Source of the DNA: Bemisia tabaci
Lineage: Eukaryota > Arthropoda > Insecta > Hemiptera > Aleyrodidae
Length of the DNA stretch: 64,000 bases
Direction of reading: 5' to 3'
NCBI RefSeq assembly: GCF_918797505.1
Contig: NC_092798.1
Coordinates: forward strand, 2,121,501-2,185,500
The translations under genes and the position numbers were made by a program. The notes under the pieces are model-generated. The model searched no databases. It had not been told where the DNA came from and saw only the letters and a program-made list of their open reading frames with translations. Of the stretch, positions 60,601 through 64,000 are shown one piece after another (position 1 is the first letter of the stretch; every line of letters begins with the position of its first letter).

Positions 60601-62905
60601 CGCATAGTTGTACAGGGCCACTCAGATACGATACGGAAGAGCGCCTTCAACCCACTATGTAATCTTAATGCGAAATTCAGATACCACTATTCGCGCATCA
60701 CGACAGTCATTTTGCATACCCGGCCAATTGAAGGCAAATCATTGGCCGAGTCTACAGGGTACGAATTTCACCGACGTGATACGTGATTTTTCGAAGAAAA
60801 ACCTCTGGGGGTGCCAAACCTGGCATCCATTAAGCCCAGCCTCCGGGGCTGTTCCACCTTACATCCAGGGAACCCAACCCGCCATGGGCTGCCCCCATTG
60901 GTATCTAAGGAGCCCCCCCCCCCCCCCCAGGGGTGCCCCCCTTGACTTCCAAGGAACCGAACCCTCAGGGGCTGCCCCGACTGCCCTCCAAAAGCAAAAC
61001 CCTCAGGAACTAACCCACTTATCAACGAAGAAGACCAACCCCGCCAGGGGTTACCCCCCTTCGCGTCCAAGGAGCCCAACCTCCAGGGGCTGCTCCACCT
61101 GACTTCCAAGGAACCCAACCCGCAGTGGCGTGCTTTGCGATACATCGAATGATCTGCTATTTAAACCTATGGAAAAGGATTGATAAACAGGGTGTTCGCA
61201 GCGAACACCTTAATGATCGATTCTTTACCACAGGTTTAAATTACATATCAATCGATGTATCGGAATTCACGCCACGCCACCGCCGCAGAGGCGGCCCCAC
61301 CTGACCTCCAAAAAGCCCAACCTCCAGGAACTGCCCCAGTTGGCAACCAAGCAGACCAACCCCACGGGGGCTACCCCACCTGAGCTCCAAGGAGCCCAAC
61401 CCAAGAACAACAACAAACAACATTCTATCTTGCAATATCAGCCCATTATGGATCAGATGAGCAGATAATCACGTCTACGTTTAGAATGGCGTCTACTACC
61501 TTGGACGCAGTTATGTATCTGTCGCAGGCAAATAGTAAAATCAGGCATTTTTTCAAATGCCTAGGCAAATAGTCAAATATTCTAACTTGGATTGAAATTC
61601 TGATTCTTTTCCTAATTCAGACAAAATAATTCATAGCTCCTGCAAGAAAAAATTCCCAGTAAAAATTTGCACACACAATATTATTTTAAACAATTTTTAG
61701 CTCCTGAAGAGACACTGATCTTGAAATGTTTAGTACGTCGTAAAATACAGAATTTTTGGAATTTCAAAATTTTAAAAATATGAGAAGCAATTGAAGAGGA
61801 AGAGGCAAAAAGAGTACGTAGGTTTGATGAGTTATTTTTCCAGAAATAGTGAAAAATCGTGAGCTCTTCGCCATAAATTCACAAAATTTTGTAGACCTTC
61901 AAAATTTACTATCTGCCTAGGCATTTGACAAAATGCCTGATTTCACCATTTGCCTGCGACATATCAATATTCTATGATAAAGTTGGTTAAAAATTTTACC
62001 TCGCCCGTGTAATCTTTTACGACACCCTTATACACGTCCGTCCCGTTGGGCTCATTGATCAGCTCCCCAGGCCTAGGATTCCTATTTGAGAGACATAGAA
62101 ATAGTAAAGTAATAGAGGATGTAAAACGCACAGATAGCTAAATGGAGAATTTGCACGCAATTTTTTTATTGCTTCATCTGAAAGTGCCTAATGAGCTGAG
62201 TTCGCAACATTTTTCATAATTTTTTTCTGACATGGGAAATTGGAGAAAAATTGATTTAAAAGTGAGAAAATGTGCCGCCTTGTGACGTCATCTGGCGGCA
62301 TTTCCCATTTAAACACATGTATTTTAGCAGAATCGGTTATTTTGTCATATCTCCTCTAATAATTGCTCAATTTATGAATCAAGGGTATCTTCGTGTTCCG
62401 TTCACTCAGAGGATTCCACTTAAACAGGAAATTCATCAAATTTCAGACCCTTGCAAATTCTCCATTCCAGCCTCAAGTTACGCGTTATTTCAAGATTAGG
62501 TTAAATCTCAGGTCATTCTTTGTAATTATTCTACCCGAGCGAGTGGTGAGGATTTTACTTTTTACACTAGTTGAGTTGCAGGATTTGAAAGTTGTAAAAT
62601 ACATTATTAAACTCCTTAAAACCAGACTTGTCTTGTCTTTATAGTTAACGGAATTATGTTGTAAAAGCTTCCGAAAGGAACTGCTGAAGTCCAGAAATTT
62701 GAATAAATGTCTTAATGATCATTTCAGAGGAAATGCGGTAAATAAAGTAGAGGTATAAGGATAATAGAGGTTCAAAAATAATTACGTTAATTAAAAACTT
62801 ACCTTCCATCGTTCGCTACATCATCGTAGAACATCGTTATTATTCGATCCTTGGGCATGTTGAATTTATTCATCAGAGTTTTGTAAGCGTGACAAATGTT
62901 CGCCT
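45694..62905 (-). CDS. Legumain-like (C13) protein with both catalytic residues replaced, 5' partial
   Basis: Ten exons on the minus strand: 62803-62905, 62000-62081, 58234-58304, 57247-57388, 56698-56767, 55812-55933, 53883-54107, 52275-52400, 47397-47549, 45694-45822. All have AG/GT borders and phases that fit. Together they span legumain from ANICHAY and [15 protein letters not shown] through [19 protein letters not shown], the caspase-like core ([30 protein letters not shown]), FGWYCN.D, and the C-terminal helical prodomain ([29 protein letters not shown]). In active legumain the core reads FTDHG and EACESG; here His is Thr (with Asp to Gly) and Cys is Ser, so peptidase activity is not expected. 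Exon 62803-62905 has an A6 run that breaks frame after CHAYK. The first exon(s), about 70 residues, are outside the window. Probably a pseudoprotease or decaying paralogue of a lysosomal or secreted endopeptidase. Confidence 0.8.
45972..46933. mobile_element. Defective mariner-like transposon
   Basis: 962-bp element bounded by TA duplications (45970-45971, 46934-46935). It has long terminal inverted repeats of about 60 bp starting CGAGGTCTGTTAGATTAGAA and continuing with ACCGGATTTTGGTCATAACT. Inner parts carry mariner transposase pieces (helix-turn-helix [15 protein letters not shown] and VYGYD.ETK.QSS.W). It sits in the last intron of the legumain-like gene. Confidence 0.9.
46246..46750 (+). 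pseudogene. Broken mariner transposase
   Basis: From ATG 46246 an open segment of 93 codons codes the N-terminal DNA-binding half, including [23 protein letters not shown] and [10 protein letters not shown], and ends at 46527. After an internal deletion the catalytic start appears as FGDNT, stop, [15 protein letters not shown]. The first catalytic motif (normally GDETW) has E to N and a stop for W, and the downstream catalytic domain is missing. Non-functional. Confidence 0.85.
49850..50375. repeat. TAGGGATTT-rich repeat blocks
   Basis: Two blocks (49850-49935 and 50275-50375) are made of CTAGGGATTT and TTTAGGGATTTTT units in the same direction, separated by about 340 bp of ordinary AT-rich sequence. 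In intron between exons 52275 and 47549 of the legumain-like gene. Confidence 0.5.
51234..51518 (-). CDS. Unidentified ORF inside a legumain-like intron
   Basis: Following a possible acceptor (TATTCCTAG|TAC) the minus strand is open for about 94 codons to a stop at 51234. The sequence has protein-like features ([40 protein letters not shown]) and an acidic C-terminus ([10 protein letters not shown]). It does not resemble legumain, and the flanking exons join without it. It may be an alternative terminal exon, a nested gene or a transposon remnant. Confidence 0.3.
53240..53462. mobile_element. Family A-related element with longer interior
   Basis: TCGGACGTATTTCTATCAAA then CGGAACTGAGCGCC at the left; GGCGCTTAGGTCCGTTTGAT and AGAAATACGTCC at the right. 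Termini are family A but the interior differs (GCGCCAATTTGAGTTCC, and a GTCAAACGGACCTAAGCGCC half-copy at 53320), so it is a variant subfamily. Confidence 0.6.
54250..54726. mobile_element. Family G element (CACTGAAAAAAAAAG ... TTTTTTTTCAGTG)
   Basis: Second full copy of the element at 34409-34896, with ends CACTGAAAAAAA and TTTTTTTCAGTG perfectly inverse. Located just upstream of legumain-like exon 53883-54107, in intron. Confidence 0.85.
54944..55070. mobile_element. MITE, family A
   Basis: TTGGACGTATCTCTGTCAAA then CGGAACTATGTGC at the left; CGTTTGGCAGAAATAATGTCAA at the right, with GGGCTCACGTCATGATGCAC mirrored. In a legumain-like intron. Confidence 0.8.
55585..56105. repeat. Local duplications around legumain-like exon 55812-55933
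   Basis: TGAGGTTTAATCATTAATAA followed by an AATAATTCTAACTCCTTTA string occurs at about 55599 and 55736. ATCTGCAAATACTCAGATTC followed by AAACTAACTTCATAGAAGAA occurs at about 55648 and 56042. The exon is thus flanked by two pairs of direct repeats. Confidence 0.65.
58915..59065. repeat. Dispersed repeat, copy 1 (AGAGCGCCTTCAA)
   Basis: GATACRGAAGAGCGCCTTCA then GATACCACTATTCG, GGCAGTCATTTTGCATACCC and AATTGAAGGC-like strings are shared in order with 60608-60790. The function is unknown. Confidence 0.6.
59095..59400. repeat. Minisatellite blocks (AAGGAGCCAAAGCCGGGGGC; CCGGAAATC)
   Basis: From 59101 three units of about 40 bp begin AGGAGCCAAAGCCGGGGGC and pass into CCCCCTGGC. From 59215 a second degenerate series is built on ACCGGAAA / CCGAAAAT spaced at about 20-40 bp. 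Confidence 0.6.
60800..61410. repeat. GC-rich minisatellite, split by a family F MITE
   Basis: Degenerate 38-45-bp units of the type AAGGAGCCCAACCTCCAGGG followed by GCTGCCCCACCTGACTTCC fill 60800-61123 and 61281-61410. ORFs here (Pro/Gly-rich) are repeat artefacts. The array lies in a legumain-like intron and is related to the 59101 block. Confidence 0.75.
61124..61280. mobile_element. Family F MITE inside the minisatellite
   Basis: CAGTGGCGTGCTTTGCGATA at the left and GAATTCACGCCACGCCAC at the right; the centre contains AGGGTGTTCGCAGCGAACAC. Minisatellite units resume directly on both sides. Confidence 0.8.
61520..61961. mobile_element. 442-bp element with 55-bp inverted repeats and TATC duplication
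   Basis: TGTCGCAGGCAAATAGTAAA followed by ATCAGGCATTTTTTCAAATG at the left is mirrored by GACAAAATGCCTGATTTCAC and CATTTGCCTGCGACA at the right. TATC flanks both ends (61516-61519 and 61962-61965). It ends 38 nt from legumain-like exon 62000-62081. Confidence 0.85.
62141..62466. mobile_element. MITE, family H, inverted relative to 7466-7791
   Basis: AATGGAGAATTTGCACGCAA at the left and CCTTGCAAATTCTCCATT at the right. Apart from a few substitutions the sequence is the reverse complement of 7466-7791. It begins 60 nt upstream of legumain-like exon 62000-62081. Confidence 0.9.
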
Positions 62906-64000
62906 GTTTGAAAAATTCAAAATGTGAAATTCATACGCAAAGAAAAATTGCTTTGCGCGCAGGAAGAGAGTTTGAACGTCGCGGCTGAACGTTTTGTCTG
63001 CGATTTCCCGCTGACGATCGGTATGAAAACTAACGCAACGAAAAAAATGACGTTAATTTTTGAGCAGTTGCTACTTTATAGACAATCCTCATATTTTGGA
63101 AATGGAGGGCGATTTTTTATAGCGGACTCATCCAGTTTATTAAATTCGTAGAACTTTGAAGAAAATTCAAAGTATTTGGTCGTAAGTGCTTCCACCAGTA
63201 ATAATACGAAACGTAGCAAGCAATCCTCGGCCAAACAAACCGAACGATGCCGATGCGTCAATGATCGATTATCGATATTGCCTCGTTTGAAGCTGCAATA
63301 AAGAATCGATTATGAAAGCCTTCGTTGCGAACACCCTGTGTATAGATCATTTTTCATAGTTTTAAATAATATATCGATCGATCGTCGCAAGGCATGCCAC
63401 GCCACTGAAACCGAATTGTGTTAGGTTAACACTTTCCGGTTCAAAAGTCTGAGTCCCAAGTCGAGCGAACCGACCGCTTCAGTTGACAGAGCTGAAATTC
63501 AGTTCAGTGAATCAAAGGGTCAGTGCTACATGGATCATGTTCCATTCCCACAGAAAATTCATTACCGTGAGTCGGAACTTCCGTTCGTTCAATTTTTTAC
63601 TTGATTGAGGGCTGATTCCTCTAAACCGAAAATTTCATATGAATCACATGTTGCATAATTTGACTTTTACATAAGGCACGAATTATAGTAATGCAACCAA
63701 TCTTGTTCTTTAAAATTTTACAAGAAAAATGAATCATATAAAGGAAATTCTGAATTCGACTCCTGAAACTAGTATTCCTCAAATAGCAAACATATACAAA
63801 GGACGTGATTTCTACAATTTAACACCCGTTTGATCCACTATTTGCCTAAAGGAACTACTATTTCTGGGTCATACATAAAAACGCCTATCTACATGCGAAA
63901 ACTAATGGCACAAACATCGTTACTTAAATGAAAACTCCATATTGCAAAATGTAGTCCATTTGATCTGTGTGATAAAAAACTTATTCAAATCTCGCTCACG
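62906..64000. other. Intron/upstream sequence of the legumain-like gene
   Basis: The missing N-terminal legumain exon (normally with WxNYRHQ) is not found in this stretch on either strand. A family F copy lies at 63259-63409 (ATCGATTATCGATATTGCC ... CATGCCACGCCACTGAA) and a diverged family C copy at about 63840-63962 (ending TTGCAAAATGTAGTCCA). Confidence 0.5.

Noticed and set aside
60608..61435. Pro/Gly-rich ORFs on both strands
   Set aside because: Products of the 38-45-bp minisatellite.
1..64000. tRNA, rRNA and CRISPR
   Set aside because: No cloverleaf with A/B boxes, no rRNA core sequence and no regularly spaced short repeats were recognised by eye; a covariance-model scan would be needed to exclude small RNAs.

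Overview
This window looks like a stretch of an insect nuclear genome. Genes are sparse, AT-rich, intron-split, and embedded in many short inverted-repeat transposons (MITEs). The divergent ionotropic-receptor-like gene, the dead mariner element and the GT-AG introns indicate an arthropod. A sap-feeding hemipteran such as a whitefly would fit the secreted-protein content, but I cannot prove the species from sequence alone. No rRNA, tRNA or CRISPR array was recognised.

Layout. (1) 3.6-10.3 kb, minus strand: a tandem cluster of small secreted cysteine-rich proteins. Two first exons encode a signal peptide plus Cys1. Five downstream exons each encode the invariant spacing C-x5-CC-x6-C-x4-C and end in their own stop codon. 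Joined, they give Cx6Cx5CCx6Cx4C, an inhibitor-cystine-knot-like spacing. All junctions are phase 0, so one first exon could serve several alternative last exons. (2) 13.9-14.2 kb, minus: a 91-residue bacterial-type cold-shock-domain protein carrying an N-terminal signal peptide and lying behind a splice acceptor; this is a strong candidate for a horizontally acquired, domesticated secreted protein. (3) 14.2-27.7 kb: no confident gene, only MITEs, tandem repeats (including a 307-bp array) and one doubtful exon. (4) 27.8-40.3 kb, minus: a four-exon, 504-residue gene resembling the MAP10/DUF4497 microtubule-associated family. A 39-codon membrane microprotein ORF lies just upstream of it. (5) 42.5-44.9 kb, plus: an intronless ionotropic-receptor-like gene of about 800 codons with three 1-nt homopolymer frameshifts. 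(6) 45.7-62.9 kb, minus: ten exons of a legumain-like (C13) protein in which both the catalytic His and the catalytic Cys are replaced. Its 5' end is outside the window and one exon has a frameshift.

The repeat landscape is dense. At least ten recurring palindromic families are present, several nested in one another, and several sit within a few tens of bases of exons. The recognisable proteins are biased toward secreted or membrane products (cystine-knot-like peptides, secreted cold-shock protein, legumain-like pseudoprotease, ionotropic receptor), which would suit a feeding/host-interface role. That functional link is inference only.
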